Notes under the pieces: generated by a model
The model's input: the letters and a program-made list of their open reading frames with translations, nothing else
The model's database searches: none
What the model was told of the DNA's origin: nothing
In this document: one piece after another, positions 1 through 9,075 of the stretch
Position numbering within the stretch: the stretch's first letter is position 1
Layout: every line of letters starts with the position of its first letter
Translations under genes and position numbers: made by a program
Origin: Bacteroidales bacterium
GTDB lineage: Bacteria; Bacteroidota; Bacteroidia; Bacteroidales; UBA932
Reading direction: 5' to 3'
DNA: 64,000 nt
Assembly: GCA_017438975.1 (NCBI GenBank)
Contig: JAFRUH010000009.1
Coordinates: forward strand, 186,001-250,000

Positions 1-26
1 TGCGGGCAATCCATATCGGTTTATGA
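1..26 (+). CDS. possible 3' end of an upstream gene
   Basis: The frame ending in TGA at 24-26 is open to the left edge and would encode only the last seven residues of a protein. Its stop would overlap the rfbD start as ATGA, the junction used repeatedly in this locus. Too little is present to assign a function, and the reading rests mainly on that overlap pattern. Confidence 0.35.
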
Positions 27-922
27 ACATTCTCGTAACAGGGGCCAACGGCCAGCTCGGCATCTCCCTCCGGAATGCGGCGGATCAGGTGAAGGACCGT
101 TTCATCTTCACGGACGTGACCCGCATTCCCGGGGTGGATACGGTCTATCTCGACATTACCGACATCGATGCCGTCCGGCTGATCTGCCAGTCCGAAAAGA
201 TCGGCCTGATCATCAACTGCGCCGCCTATACGAATGTCGACAAGGCGGAGGACGACGTTGCGATGGCGGACCTGCTGAACCACCGCGCGGTCGGAAACCT
301 TTCGGCCGTCGCCGTCGAAACCGGTGCGGAGATGATCCATATCTCGACGGATTACGTTTTCCAGGGGGACCGGAGCACTCCCTGCCGGGAAGACTGGCCC
401 GTCAATCCGCTCGGCGTCTACGGAGCGACCAAACTGAAGGGCGAGCAGGCCCTGATGGAGTCCGGATGTCCCTATATCCTGATCCGTACGGCCTGGCTCT
501 ATTCTCCCTACGGCAAGAATTTCGTCAAGACGATGGCCCGTCTCACGGCGGAGCGACCCTCCCTCCAGGTCGTATTCGACCAGGTCGGAACCCCGACTTG
601 CGCCGCCGACCTCGCCGGGCTGATCCTCCATATCATCAAGACACGGCAGCTCGGCAAAACCGGGGTATACCACTATTCGAACGAGGGCGTCTGCTCCTGG
701 TACGATTTCGCCTGCGCTATCCGGGATCTCGCCGGAAACACTTGTGACATAATCCCTTGCCATACGGACGAGTATCCTACGAAAGCCCGGCGTCCGGCCT
801 TCTCTGTGCTGGACAAGACGCGGGTGAAGAAAACCTTCGGCATCACGGTCCCTCACTGGTATGAATCGCTCCGGCGGTGCATGGCGGAGATGGACCTCCA
901 TCCTGAAAAACATACCTTATGA
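23..922 (+). CDS. rfbD: dTDP-4-dehydrorhamnose reductase
   Basis: Last step of dTDP-L-rhamnose synthesis: NAD(P)H-dependent reduction of dTDP-4-dehydro-L-rhamnose, in the cytoplasm. The 299-residue protein has the Rossmann motif GANGQLG at residues 7-13, the STDYVF strand near 108-113 and the SDR catalytic pair Tyr133/Lys137 in YGATK. Length fits the RmlD family. The stop overlaps the rfbC start by four bases, so the two are probably translationally coupled. Rhamnose genes here run D-C-B-(gmhA)-A. Confidence 0.95.
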   Translation: MNILVTGANGQLGISLRNAADQVKDRFIFTDVTRIPGVDTVYLDITDIDAVRLICQSEKIGLIINCAAYTNVDKAEDDVAMADLLNHRAVGNLSAVAVETGAEMIHISTDYVFQGDRSTPCREDWPVNPLGVYGATKLKGEQALMESGCPYILIRTAWLYSPYGKNFVKTMARLTAERPSLQVVFDQVGTPTCAADLAGLILHIIKTRQLGKTGVYHYSNEGVCSWYDFACAIRDLAGNTCDIIPCHTDEYPTKARRPAFSVLDKTRVKKTFGITVPHWYESLRRCMAEMDLHPEKHTL

Positions 923-1461
923 AAGTCATTGCTACTGAAATAGAAGGCCCCGTCATTCTCGAACCCACTGTGTTCGGGGACGACAGGGGATATTTTTTCG
1001 AGGCCTTCAACGAGCGGGTCTTCCGTGAGGCCGTCGGCCCCGTCGATTTCGTCCAGGACAATGAAAGCCGTTCCCGCCGCGGGGTCGTCCGCGGACTCCA
1101 TTTCCAGAAAGGGGAGTGGGCCCAGGCGAAACTGGTCCGGGTCGTCGTCGGACGTGTGCTCGATGTCGCCGTCGACATCCGGAAGGATTCCCCGACTTTC
1201 GGGAAATACGTTTCGGTCGAACTCAGCGGGGAGAACCACCGCCAGTTCTTCATTCCGAGGGGATTCGCCCACGGTTTCAGCGTCCTCTCCGACGAGTGCG
1301 TGTTCCAGTACAAATGCGACAATTACTACCATCCCGAAGCGGAGGGCGCCGTCGCCTGGGACGATCCGGACATCGGCATCGAGTGGGGACTTGCCCCGGA
1401 GGAAATCATCCTCTCCGCCAAGGACCGGAACCATGGACCCTTAAAAGAACTCGAGGCATGA
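919..1461 (+). CDS. rfbC: dTDP-4-dehydrorhamnose 3,5-epimerase
   Basis: Epimerises dTDP-4-dehydro-6-deoxyglucose at C3 and C5, the step before RfbD. The 180-residue cupin protein shows the family hallmarks: DDRGYF near residues 21-26, the catalytic-base histidine in RGLHFQ (His61), FIPRGFAHGF at 111-120 and the tyrosine in QYKCDNYY (about Tyr131). Length is typical. Both ends use ATGA overlaps, with rfbD upstream and rfbB downstream. Confidence 0.96.
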   Translation: MKVIATEIEGPVILEPTVFGDDRGYFFEAFNERVFREAVGPVDFVQDNESRSRRGVVRGLHFQKGEWAQAKLVRVVVGRVLDVAVDIRKDSPTFGKYVSVELSGENHRQFFIPRGFAHGFSVLSDECVFQYKCDNYYHPEAEGAVAWDDPDIGIEWGLAPEEIILSAKDRNHGPLKELEA

Positions 1462-2558
1462 AAAGGAATCTGATCATCACGGGAGGAGCCGGTTTCATCG
1501 GGAGCCATGTCGTGCGCCTTTTCGTCAACAAGTATCCCGAATACCGGATCCTGAACCTGGACAAGCTGACCTATGCCGGCAATCTCGCCAATCTCAAGGA
1601 TGTCGAGGACCGGCCCAACTATACCTTCGTCAAAGGGGACATCTGCGATTATGAATCCGTCCGGGACCTGGTCCGCGAAAACCGGATCGACGGGATCATC
1701 CATCTCGCCGCCGAGAGTCATGTGGACCGGAGCATCAAGGATCCCTTCACCTTCGCCAGGACGAACGTCCTCGGCACCCTGTCCCTGTTGCAGGCCGCGA
1801 AGGATTTCTGGCAGCCCCTCGGATACCGGGTAGACGGGGTTCCCTGCCGCTTCTACCATATCTCTACGGACGAGGTCTATGGTGCCCTGGAACTGACCCG
1901 TCCGGAAGGGGAGGCGCCCTACGGCGACGATTTCTTCACGGAAGAGACCAAATACAACCCCCACAGCCCTTACAGCGCCGCCAAGGCTTCCAGCGACCAT
2001 TTCGTCCGCGCCTTTCACGATACCTACGGAATGCCCACGATCGTAACGAACTGCTCGAACAACTACGGACCGTATCAGTTCCCGGAAAAGCTCATTCCGC
2101 TGTTTGTCAATAACATCCGGAACCGAAAACCCCTCCCGGTCTACGGGAAGGGCGAGAATGTCCGGGACTGGCTCTATGTCGAGGACCATGCACGTGCGAT
2201 CGACCTGATCTTCCATGAAGGGAAGGTTGCCGAGACCTACAATATCGGCGGCTTCAACGAGTGGAAGAACATCGATATCGTCCGGACGCTGATCCGGGTG
2301 ACGGACCGCCTGCTCGGCCGGGCGGAAGGGGAGGATGACGACCTGATCACTTTCGTCACCGACAGGGCCGGTCACGACCTCCGCTATGCCATCGACAGCA
2401 CGAAGCTTTCCCGGGAGCTCGGGTGGAAACCTTCGCTCCAGTTCGAGGAAGGCATCGAGAAGACCGTCCGCTGGTATCTGGAGAACCAGGAATGGCTGGA
2501 CCAGGTCACTTCGGGCGACTACCAGAAGTATTACGAACAAATGTACAGGAACCGATGA
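1458..2558 (+). CDS. rfbB: dTDP-glucose 4,6-dehydratase
   Basis: NAD-dependent dehydration of dTDP-glucose to dTDP-4-dehydro-6-deoxyglucose. The 366-residue product has GGAGFIG at residues 9-15, the active-site triad strand STDEVYG (Asp138, Glu139) and Tyr172/Lys176 in PYSAAK. The frame stays open far upstream inside rfbC, but the ATG at 1458 gives the standard N-terminus and overlaps the rfbC stop, so I take it as the start. The gene ends in an ATGA overlap with gmhA. Confidence 0.96.
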   Translation: MKRNLIITGGAGFIGSHVVRLFVNKYPEYRILNLDKLTYAGNLANLKDVEDRPNYTFVKGDICDYESVRDLVRENRIDGIIHLAAESHVDRSIKDPFTFARTNVLGTLSLLQAAKDFWQPLGYRVDGVPCRFYHISTDEVYGALELTRPEGEAPYGDDFFTEETKYNPHSPYSAAKASSDHFVRAFHDTYGMPTIVTNCSNNYGPYQFPEKLIPLFVNNIRNRKPLPVYGKGENVRDWLYVEDHARAIDLIFHEGKVAETYNIGGFNEWKNIDIVRTLIRVTDRLLGRAEGEDDDLITFVTDRAGHDLRYAIDSTKLSRELGWKPSLQFEEGIEKTVRWYLENQEWLDQVTSGDYQKYYEQMYRNR

Positions 2559-3151
2559 CAGAGAAAGAAATACGGGAGATGGTGCGGACGCAGGCGGAAG
2601 AATCCGCCGCGATGAAGAATCGGATGATCGCGGACAAAGCCCTGATGGAAAAGGTCGCCGAGGTCGCCGGAGTCCTCTGCAAGGCCTATGAAAGCGGGCA
2701 TAAGACGCTGTGGGCCGGAAACGGAGGGAGCGCCGCGGACGCCCAGCATATGGTCGGGGAAATCGTGAACAAATTCTATTTCGACCGGCCCGGCTTGCCT
2801 GCCCTCGCCTTGAATACGAACAGTTCCGTCGTGACCGCGATCGGCAATGATTACGGGTATGACAAGGTCTTTTCCAAGCAGCTCGAGGGCTGTGCGGAGG
2901 AGGGCGACGTTTTCATCGGCATCTCCACTTCCGGGAATTCCGCCAATCTGGTCGATGTCCTCGACATCTGCCGGAAGAAAGGGATTGTTACGGTTGCCCT
3001 CGTCGGGGAGCGGGCGTGCCGGATGGACGCCTACGACTATGCGATCCATATCCCCTCGACCGTGACGCCGCGGGTCCAGGAAGGCCATACCCTGGTCGGC
3101 CATATCCTCTGTTCCATCATCGAAGAATCCGTTTTCGGCAAGGAGAAATAG
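2555..3151 (+). CDS. gmhA: sedoheptulose-7-phosphate isomerase (phosphoheptose isomerase)
   Basis: Converts sedoheptulose 7-phosphate to D-glycero-D-manno-heptose 7-phosphate, the entry to NDP-heptose synthesis. The 198-residue SIS-fold protein has GNGGSAADAQH near 55-65, a probable catalytic Glu69, the STSGNS phosphate loop near 124-129 and the C-terminal histidines in EGHTLVGH (178 and 183). The open frame extends upstream into rfbB, but the ATG at 2555 overlaps the rfbB stop and begins the conserved N-terminus. It interrupts the rhamnose operon; the next heptose enzymes lie at 13924 and 15016. Confidence 0.93.
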   Translation: MTEKEIREMVRTQAEESAAMKNRMIADKALMEKVAEVAGVLCKAYESGHKTLWAGNGGSAADAQHMVGEIVNKFYFDRPGLPALALNTNSSVVTAIGNDYGYDKVFSKQLEGCAEEGDVFIGISTSGNSANLVDVLDICRKKGIVTVALVGERACRMDAYDYAIHIPSTVTPRVQEGHTLVGHILCSIIEESVFGKEK

Positions 3152-3154
3152 TAT

Positions 3155-4030
3155 ATGAAAGGAATCGTGCTTGCGGGTGGATCCGGGACCCGGCTCTATC
3201 CGATAACGAAAGGGATCAGCAAGCAGCTCCTCCCGATCTATGACAAACCGATGGTCTATTATCCGGTTTCCGTGCTGATGCAGTCCGGGATCAGGGATAT
3301 CCTCATCATCTCGACCCCTACCGACCTGCCCGGTTTCCGCCGGCTTCTCGGAGACGGGTCGAACTACGGGGTCCGTTTCTCCTATGCGGAGCAGCCGTCT
3401 CCGGACGGCCTGGCCCAGGCCTTTATCATCGGTCGCGAGTTCATCGGGGATGATGACGCCTGTCTCGTCCTCGGAGACAACATCTTTCACGGAGCCGGCT
3501 TCGAGGAACAGCTGTCCGAGGCCGTCCGGGTCGTGGAAGAGGAGCGCAAAGCGACCGTTTTCGGCTACTGGGTGAGCGATCCGACCCGATACGGCGTCGC
3601 GGAACTCGACGGGGACGGAAACTGCCTCAGCATCGAGGAAAAACCGGCCTGTCCGAAATCCAACTACGCAGTCACAGGTCTCTATTTCTATCCGAACGAG
3701 GTCGTGGACATCGCTGCGACGATCCGCCCTTCCGCCCGCGGGGAACTGGAGATCACGTCCGTCAACCAGCGTTTCCTGGAGATGGGCCGGCTGAAGGTCC
3801 AGACCCTCGGACGCGGTTTTGCCTGGCTGGATACGGGAACCCATGAATCCCTTTCCGAGGCGTCGACCTATATCGAGGTCATCGAGAAACGGCAGGGACT
3901 CAAGGTCGCCTGCCTGGAAGAGATCGCTTTCCGCCGCGGATGGATCGATGCCGAACGGCTCCGGACGATCGCGGCCCCGATGGCAAAGAACCAATATGGA
4001 CAGTATCTGCTGAAACTGATGGATGTTTAA
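3155..4030 (+). CDS. rfbA: glucose-1-phosphate thymidylyltransferase
   Basis: Makes dTDP-glucose from dTTP and glucose 1-phosphate, the first committed step of dTDP-rhamnose synthesis. The 291-residue protein has the signature [11 protein letters not shown] at the N-terminus, the [15 protein letters not shown] segment that follows, the LGDNIFHG metal-site strand and EITSVN further on. Length matches RmlA. It starts three bases after gmhA ends and overlaps the ABC exporter gene downstream by eight bases. Confidence 0.96.
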   Translation: MKGIVLAGGSGTRLYPITKGISKQLLPIYDKPMVYYPVSVLMQSGIRDILIISTPTDLPGFRRLLGDGSNYGVRFSYAEQPSPDGLAQAFIIGREFIGDDDACLVLGDNIFHGAGFEEQLSEAVRVVEEERKATVFGYWVSDPTRYGVAELDGDGNCLSIEEKPACPKSNYAVTGLYFYPNEVVDIAATIRPSARGELEITSVNQRFLEMGRLKVQTLGRGFAWLDTGTHESLSEASTYIEVIEKRQGLKVACLEEIAFRRGWIDAERLRTIAAPMAKNQYGQYLLKLMDV

Positions 4031-5762
4031 GACCCTTCTCGGACAAGTCCGTCAATACAAGGTGGCGGCCCTGCTGACCCCGGTCTGGACGACGGCCGAG
4101 GTCGTGATGGGCATCCTGATCCCGTATGTGACGGCCTCGATCATCGACAAGGGTATCCAGGCCGGAAGTCTCCCCGAGGTCTACAAGTGGGGGGGCATCA
4201 TGATCAGCATCGCCTGCCTGAGCATGCTTTTCGGCATCCTGGCGGGGCGTTTCGCAGCCTATTCGAGCACGGGACTGGCCGCCAATCTCCGCGAGGCCAT
4301 GTACCGGAATATCCAGCGTTTCTCCTTCTCGGATATCGACAAATTCTCCACCGCCGGTCTCGTCACGCGGATGACGACGGACGTGTCGAGCATCCAGCGG
4401 GCCTTCCAGATGCTGCTTCGGATTTCGTTCAGGGCCCCTCTGAATATGGTTTCTGCCCTGTTCATGTGCTTTTTCATCAACGCCCGCCTGAGCGTCATCT
4501 TCCTCGTCGCGATGCTGGTCCTGACGGTATTCCTGACCCTTCTGATTACGCGTGTAGCCCGCCTCTACCAGGAGATTCTCAAGAAGATCGACGCCCTGAA
4601 CGGGGTCGTTCAGGAGAATGTCTCCGCCATCCGCGTCGTCAAGGCCTATGTCCGTGAGAGTCACGAGATTTCCAAGTTCGACAAGGCCGCCCTCGGACTG
4701 TTCACGATGAATGTCAAAGCGGAAAGCCTGATGGCCCTGAACCATCCGGTCATGAACCTTGTCGTCAACGCCTGTATCATCTCCCTCAGCTGGTGGGGGG
4801 CGCATTTCATCGTCGACGGATCCCTGACGACCGGACAATTGACGTCACTTTTCAGTTATGTCATGACGATCCTGTCCTCCCTGATGATGCTCTCCATGAT
4901 CTTCGTCCAGCTGACCCAGAGTGCGGCCAGCGGGGTCCGGATCGCCGAGGTCATCAACGAAGACCCCGACATGTTCAATCCGGAGAACCCCCTGACGGCC
5001 GTTCCGGACGGCAGCATCGATTTCGATCACGTCTATTTCTCATATGAGAAGGGCGGGGACTATGCGCTCGAGGATATCGACCTCCATATCCGGGCGGGGG
5101 AGACGGTCGGGATCATCGGCGGTACCGGCAGCGGCAAATCCACCCTCGGCAACCTGATTTCCCGCCTGTACGACGTCTCGGAAGGCTCCGTCCGTGTGGG
5201 CGGACACGATGTCCGGGAGTACGATATGGGGGTTCTCCACGGGGAGGTGGCCATGGTCCTGCAGAAGAGCACCCTCTTTTCCGGGACGATCCTCGACAAT
5301 CTCCGCTGGGGGAAGGAGGACGCGACCCTGGAGGAGTGCCGGGAATCCTGCCGGCTCGCCTGTGCGGATGAGTTCATAGAGGGCTTTCCCGACGGGTATG
5401 AGACCCGGATCGAGCAGGGGGGAACCAATGTTTCCGGAGGTCAGCGCCAGCGGCTCTGCATCGCCCGCGCCCTGCTGAAAAAGCCGAAAGTGCTGGTCCT
5501 CGACGATTCCACCTCGGCGGTCGATACGGCGACCGATGCCCGGATCCGGAAGGCGTTCATGGCCCGGATTCCGGGAACGACGAAGATCATCATCTCCCAG
5601 CGGATTCTCAGCATCAAGGATGCCGACCGGATCATCGTCATGGAGAACGGCCGCGTGAACGGCTTTGATACGCATGAGAACTTATTGATTAACAACGAAA
5701 TATATCGCGATATCTACCAGATGCAGACCTCTGGTGGGGAAGGCGATTTTGATGAGACCTGA
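4023..5762 (+). CDS. ABC exporter half-transporter, degenerate ATP site
   Basis: A 579-residue fusion of a six-helix type IV ABC membrane domain (about residues 1-310) and an ATPase domain. Walker A is GGTGSGKST near 366 and the signature is VSGGQ near 469. The Walker B end reads LDDSTS, with Asp where the catalytic Glu is expected, and the switch region reads ISQR, with Gln for the H-loop His. These two changes are the known mark of the degenerate partner in heterodimeric exporters such as TM287/288. It overlaps rfbA and lies two bases before the second half-transporter, its likely partner. The substrate could be a drug, a lipid or a glycan intermediate. Confidence 0.9.
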   Translation: MFKTLLGQVRQYKVAALLTPVWTTAEVVMGILIPYVTASIIDKGIQAGSLPEVYKWGGIMISIACLSMLFGILAGRFAAYSSTGLAANLREAMYRNIQRFSFSDIDKFSTAGLVTRMTTDVSSIQRAFQMLLRISFRAPLNMVSALFMCFFINARLSVIFLVAMLVLTVFLTLLITRVARLYQEILKKIDALNGVVQENVSAIRVVKAYVRESHEISKFDKAALGLFTMNVKAESLMALNHPVMNLVVNACIISLSWWGAHFIVDGSLTTGQLTSLFSYVMTILSSLMMLSMIFVQLTQSAASGVRIAEVINEDPDMFNPENPLTAVPDGSIDFDHVYFSYEKGGDYALEDIDLHIRAGETVGIIGGTGSGKSTLGNLISRLYDVSEGSVRVGGHDVREYDMGVLHGEVAMVLQKSTLFSGTILDNLRWGKEDATLEECRESCRLACADEFIEGFPDGYETRIEQGGTNVSGGQRQRLCIARALLKKPKVLVLDDSTSAVDTATDARIRKAFMARIPGTTKIIISQRILSIKDADRIIVMENGRVNGFDTHENLLINNEIYRDIYQMQTSGGEGDFDET

Positions 5763-5764
5763 CC

Positions 5765-7732
5765 ATGCCGCCCGGATTCGAACCCAGAGGAGGCGGAGGC
5801 GGACCGCGCGTCGGCGCCACGCTCAAGGACCTGAAGAAGGATTCGTCCGTCTTCAGGCTGCTGAAGTTCATCCTCCGGAATTACAAGTTCCATTTCGGAG
5901 TGGTCCTTCTGTGCATCGTTATCTCATCCCTGACCTCCGTCGTCTCTTCGCTGTTCACGCGGACGCTCATCGACGACTATATCCTTCCGATGCTCTCCCC
6001 GGCGCCGACGACCCTTTTCGGCGGGGTCGGAGCCGGTCCTGATTACCATCCTCTCGCCGTCGCCCTCGTCAAGCTCGGCGCCGTCCTCCTTGTCGGCATC
6101 GTCGCGGGTTACCTGCAGAGCATCATCATGGTACGGATCGGCCAGGGAACCATGCTCCAGCTTCGCCAGAAGCTCTTCAAGCAGATGGAGACCCTGCCGC
6201 TCAGCTATTTCGATTCGCGCTCTCACGGGGATGTCATGTCGGTCTATACCAATGACATCGATACGCTCCGGCAGGTCATCGGGAGCAGTATCCCGAACCT
6301 CTTCAGCGCCGTCGTGACCCTTTTCGCGACCCTCGTCAGCATGCTTGTCCTGAGCCTTCCGCTGACTCTCGTGACGATCGTCATGGCCTTCCTGATGTTC
6401 CGCGTCACGACCCGTCTCGGGCAGATCTCGAAGAAATACTTCACCCAGCGCCAGCAGAATCTCGGCAAGGTCAACGGGTTCATCGAGGAGATGGTCTCCG
6501 GCCAGAAGGTCGTCAAGGTCTACTGCCACGAGGAAAAGGCCATGGAACAGTTCTCGGCGCTGAACGAGGAGCTCCGGAGCAGCGTCTACAACGCCAACAA
6601 GATCGGGAACATCATCATGCCGATCAACAGCAACCTCGGTAATTTCGGCTATGTCCTGCTCTCGGTCGTGGGTGCTGTCATCGCCATCGGCCAGTTCCAG
6701 GGGTGGTATCTCTGCGGACTGGACGGAGCGGTCCTGACCCTCGGCTCCCTGGTTTCTTTCCTGACCCTGCAGAAGAATTTCACCCGTCCCGTGACCCAGA
6801 TCTCCAACGAGATCAATTCCCTGGTCATGGCCTCGGCCGGATCCGACCGCGTCTATGCGATGATGGACGAGGTCTCCGAAGTCGACGGGGGAGCGGTCTC
6901 GCTGGTCAATGTCGAAGCCTCCGAGAACCGGCTCGTGGAAGTTCCCGAAAGGACGGAGGCCTGGGCGTGGAAGTCCCCGAACGGAAGTCTCCGCCGCCTC
7001 GAAGGACTGGTTTCGCTGGCCGACGTCGACTTTAGCTATGTGCCTGAGAAACAGGTGCTTTACGATATCACGCTGACGGCTTATCCCGGCCAGAAGATCG
7101 CTTTCGTCGGAGGAACCGGGGCCGGTAAGACGACGATCACGAACCTGATCAACCGCTTCTATGAGATTCAGGACGGCACGATCACCTATGACGGTTTCGA
7201 CGTGCGGGAGATTGCGAAGGATTCCCTTCGCCGGAGCCTCGGGATCGTGCTCCAGGAAACGCAGCTTTTCAGCGGATCGGTGCTGGACAATATCCGTTAC
7301 GGGCGGCTCGACGCCACGGACGAAGAATGCCGGGCGGCGGCCCGTCTCGTCTATGCGGACAATTTCATCCGTCGTCTCCCGAACGGGTATGATACCTGGC
7401 TTTCCGCCGACGGCGGCAACTTGAGCCAGGGCGAGCGGCAACTCCTTTCGATCGCCCGCGCCGCCGTCGCGAATCCGCCGGTGCTGATCCTCGACGAGGC
7501 GACTTCCTCTATCGATACCCGCACTGAAAAACTCATCCAGAAGGGCATGGATTCCCTGATGAAAGGCCGTACGACCTTCGTCATCGCCCACCGTCTCTCA
7601 ACGGTCCAGAACGCCGATTACATCATGGTTCTCGACCACGGACGCATCATCGAGCGCGGAAAGCACGGTGAACTCCTCGACCTCAAAGGCAAATACTATG
7701 AACTATACACCGGCAACCAGATTGCCGGATAA
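5765..7732 (+). CDS. ABC exporter half-transporter, catalytically complete ATP site
   Basis: A 655-residue membrane-ATPase fusion and partner of the preceding gene. It has Walker A GGTGAGKTT near residue 449, signature LSQGE near 553, Walker B LILDEATSS with the catalytic Glu near 575, and an intact IAHR H-loop near 606. A Gly/Pro-rich N-terminal tail precedes the first helix. Residues of about 375-420 form a longer linker than usual between membrane and ATPase domains. Adjacency two bases after the degenerate half-transporter supports a heterodimer. Placement in a glycan locus does not by itself set the substrate. Confidence 0.92.
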   Translation: MPPGFEPRGGGGGPRVGATLKDLKKDSSVFRLLKFILRNYKFHFGVVLLCIVISSLTSVVSSLFTRTLIDDYILPMLSPAPTTLFGGVGAGPDYHPLAVALVKLGAVLLVGIVAGYLQSIIMVRIGQGTMLQLRQKLFKQMETLPLSYFDSRSHGDVMSVYTNDIDTLRQVIGSSIPNLFSAVVTLFATLVSMLVLSLPLTLVTIVMAFLMFRVTTRLGQISKKYFTQRQQNLGKVNGFIEEMVSGQKVVKVYCHEEKAMEQFSALNEELRSSVYNANKIGNIIMPINSNLGNFGYVLLSVVGAVIAIGQFQGWYLCGLDGAVLTLGSLVSFLTLQKNFTRPVTQISNEINSLVMASAGSDRVYAMMDEVSEVDGGAVSLVNVEASENRLVEVPERTEAWAWKSPNGSLRRLEGLVSLADVDFSYVPEKQVLYDITLTAYPGQKIAFVGGTGAGKTTITNLINRFYEIQDGTITYDGFDVREIAKDSLRRSLGIVLQETQLFSGSVLDNIRYGRLDATDEECRAAARLVYADNFIRRLPNGYDTWLSADGGNLSQGERQLLSIARAAVANPPVLILDEATSSIDTRTEKLIQKGMDSLMKGRTTFVIAHRLSTVQNADYIMVLDHGRIIERGKHGELLDLKGKYYELYTGNQIAG

Positions 7733-7744
7733 TATATACGTCTT

Positions 7745-9052
7745 ATGGGAAAGAATCTAATCGGGTTGGCGGCTGCGGTAGCCGTTGCCCTGCTGATGGC
7801 GGGAAGCGCCATGGCCCAAAGCGCCGTCAACTATGACGAGAGCGCTGTCGCTCCTTATACGCTCGAGGACCCGCTGCGGTTCGCTGACGGACGGAAAGTC
7901 CGCTCCCGCGCCCAATGGCCGGAAAGGCGCAATGAGATCCTTGAAATCTTCCAGCGCGAGATGTACGGCAGGATGCCGGGCCCCGGAGAGGGTATCTTCC
8001 TCGAAACCTTCGACGAGGGGACCACGCTGGCCGGATTCGGCACCCGGAGGCAGGTCCGGATGTGGTTCCGCCCCGACAAGACGGGCCCGAAGGTAGACTG
8101 GCTGATCGTGACTCCGAACCATGTCAAGGGCCCCGTTCCGGTCATCATGCTCCTGAATTATTACGGCAATCATGAAATCCTTCCGGATCCGGAGATCCTC
8201 GTCACGGACTCCTGGATGCGGGAGCGGAAAGAGGTCGTACGCGGGCGTCTGAACGGAGACGGCGATGATACGGTCTACCCGGTCGGGATGCTCACCGCGA
8301 GGGGATATGCCGTCGTAACCGCCTGCTACTGTGACATTTCCCCGGATCCCGAGAAGAAACACATCGTTGACGGAATCCGTCTCCAGGATACCTTCGCCTA
8401 TACCGGCATATTCGATCTCTGGGGGCCCCGGGATCCTGCCCGCACGGACAATACGACCTCCCTCGCCGCCTGGGCATGGGTGCTGAGACGGGGAATGGAC
8501 ATGATCGAGCGGGATCCAGCCCTTGATTCGGAAAGGGTCATCCTGACGGGGTGTTCGCGGCTCGGAAAGGCAGCTCTGATCGCCGGCGCTTTTGACGAGA
8601 GGTTCCCGGTCGTCGTTCCAGTCCAGACCGGAGGCGGCGGCGTTCCGCTGGCCAAGCGCAATTTCGGGGAGACTGTTGGCACGGAGGTAGTCTCGTTCCG
8701 CCACTGGTATTGCCGCGCCTACGACAAGTATGCGGATAATACGGACGCCATGCCGTTCGACCAGCACCTGCTCCTTTCCTGCATAGCGCCCAGGGCGCTG
8801 CTCGTCGAGGGTTTCGACAAGGGCTGGTTCGACACCAAGGGAGAGTTCCTGTCCGTCCAGGCAGCCAGCCCGGTCTGGAAGTTCCTCGGAAAGAAGGGTT
8901 TGCCGAACGTGGAATGGCCTGATGATTACGATACTTCCGCCATCGGGCCCGTCCTCGGCTATGTCCGCCGCTCGAACAATCACGGTATCTCTGCGATTGA
9001 CTGGACCTGGATGCTCGACTTCGCCGACGGCGTGTGGGGGCAGAGGAGGTAA
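7745..9052 (+). CDS. secreted CE15-like glucuronoyl esterase
   Basis: A 435-residue alpha/beta hydrolase with a cleavable signal peptide ending near AMA-QS (about residue 24). The motif GCSRLGKAA around Ser271 is the nucleophile elbow of CE15 glucuronoyl esterases, which cleave esters between 4-O-methylglucuronic acid of xylan and lignin alcohols. The C-terminal SNNHGISAIDW segment carries the probable catalytic His near 413. It follows the ABC exporter by 12 bases and converges on the FAD dehydrogenase. Plant-fibre degradation is the family role; natural substrates of bacterial members vary. Confidence 0.85.
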   Translation: MGKNLIGLAAAVAVALLMAGSAMAQSAVNYDESAVAPYTLEDPLRFADGRKVRSRAQWPERRNEILEIFQREMYGRMPGPGEGIFLETFDEGTTLAGFGTRRQVRMWFRPDKTGPKVDWLIVTPNHVKGPVPVIMLLNYYGNHEILPDPEILVTDSWMRERKEVVRGRLNGDGDDTVYPVGMLTARGYAVVTACYCDISPDPEKKHIVDGIRLQDTFAYTGIFDLWGPRDPARTDNTTSLAAWAWVLRRGMDMIERDPALDSERVILTGCSRLGKAALIAGAFDERFPVVVPVQTGGGGVPLAKRNFGETVGTEVVSFRHWYCRAYDKYADNTDAMPFDQHLLLSCIAPRALLVEGFDKGWFDTKGEFLSVQAASPVWKFLGKKGLPNVEWPDDYDTSAIGPVLGYVRRSNNHGISAIDWTWMLDFADGVWGQRR

Positions 9053-9075
9053 ACCGTTTCCGCTGAAAGGCAATA

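Noticed and set aside
1116-1457. N-terminal extension of rfbB into rfbC
   Set aside because: The extension is out-of-frame rfbC sequence, and the normal rfbB start at 1458 overlaps the rfbC stop.
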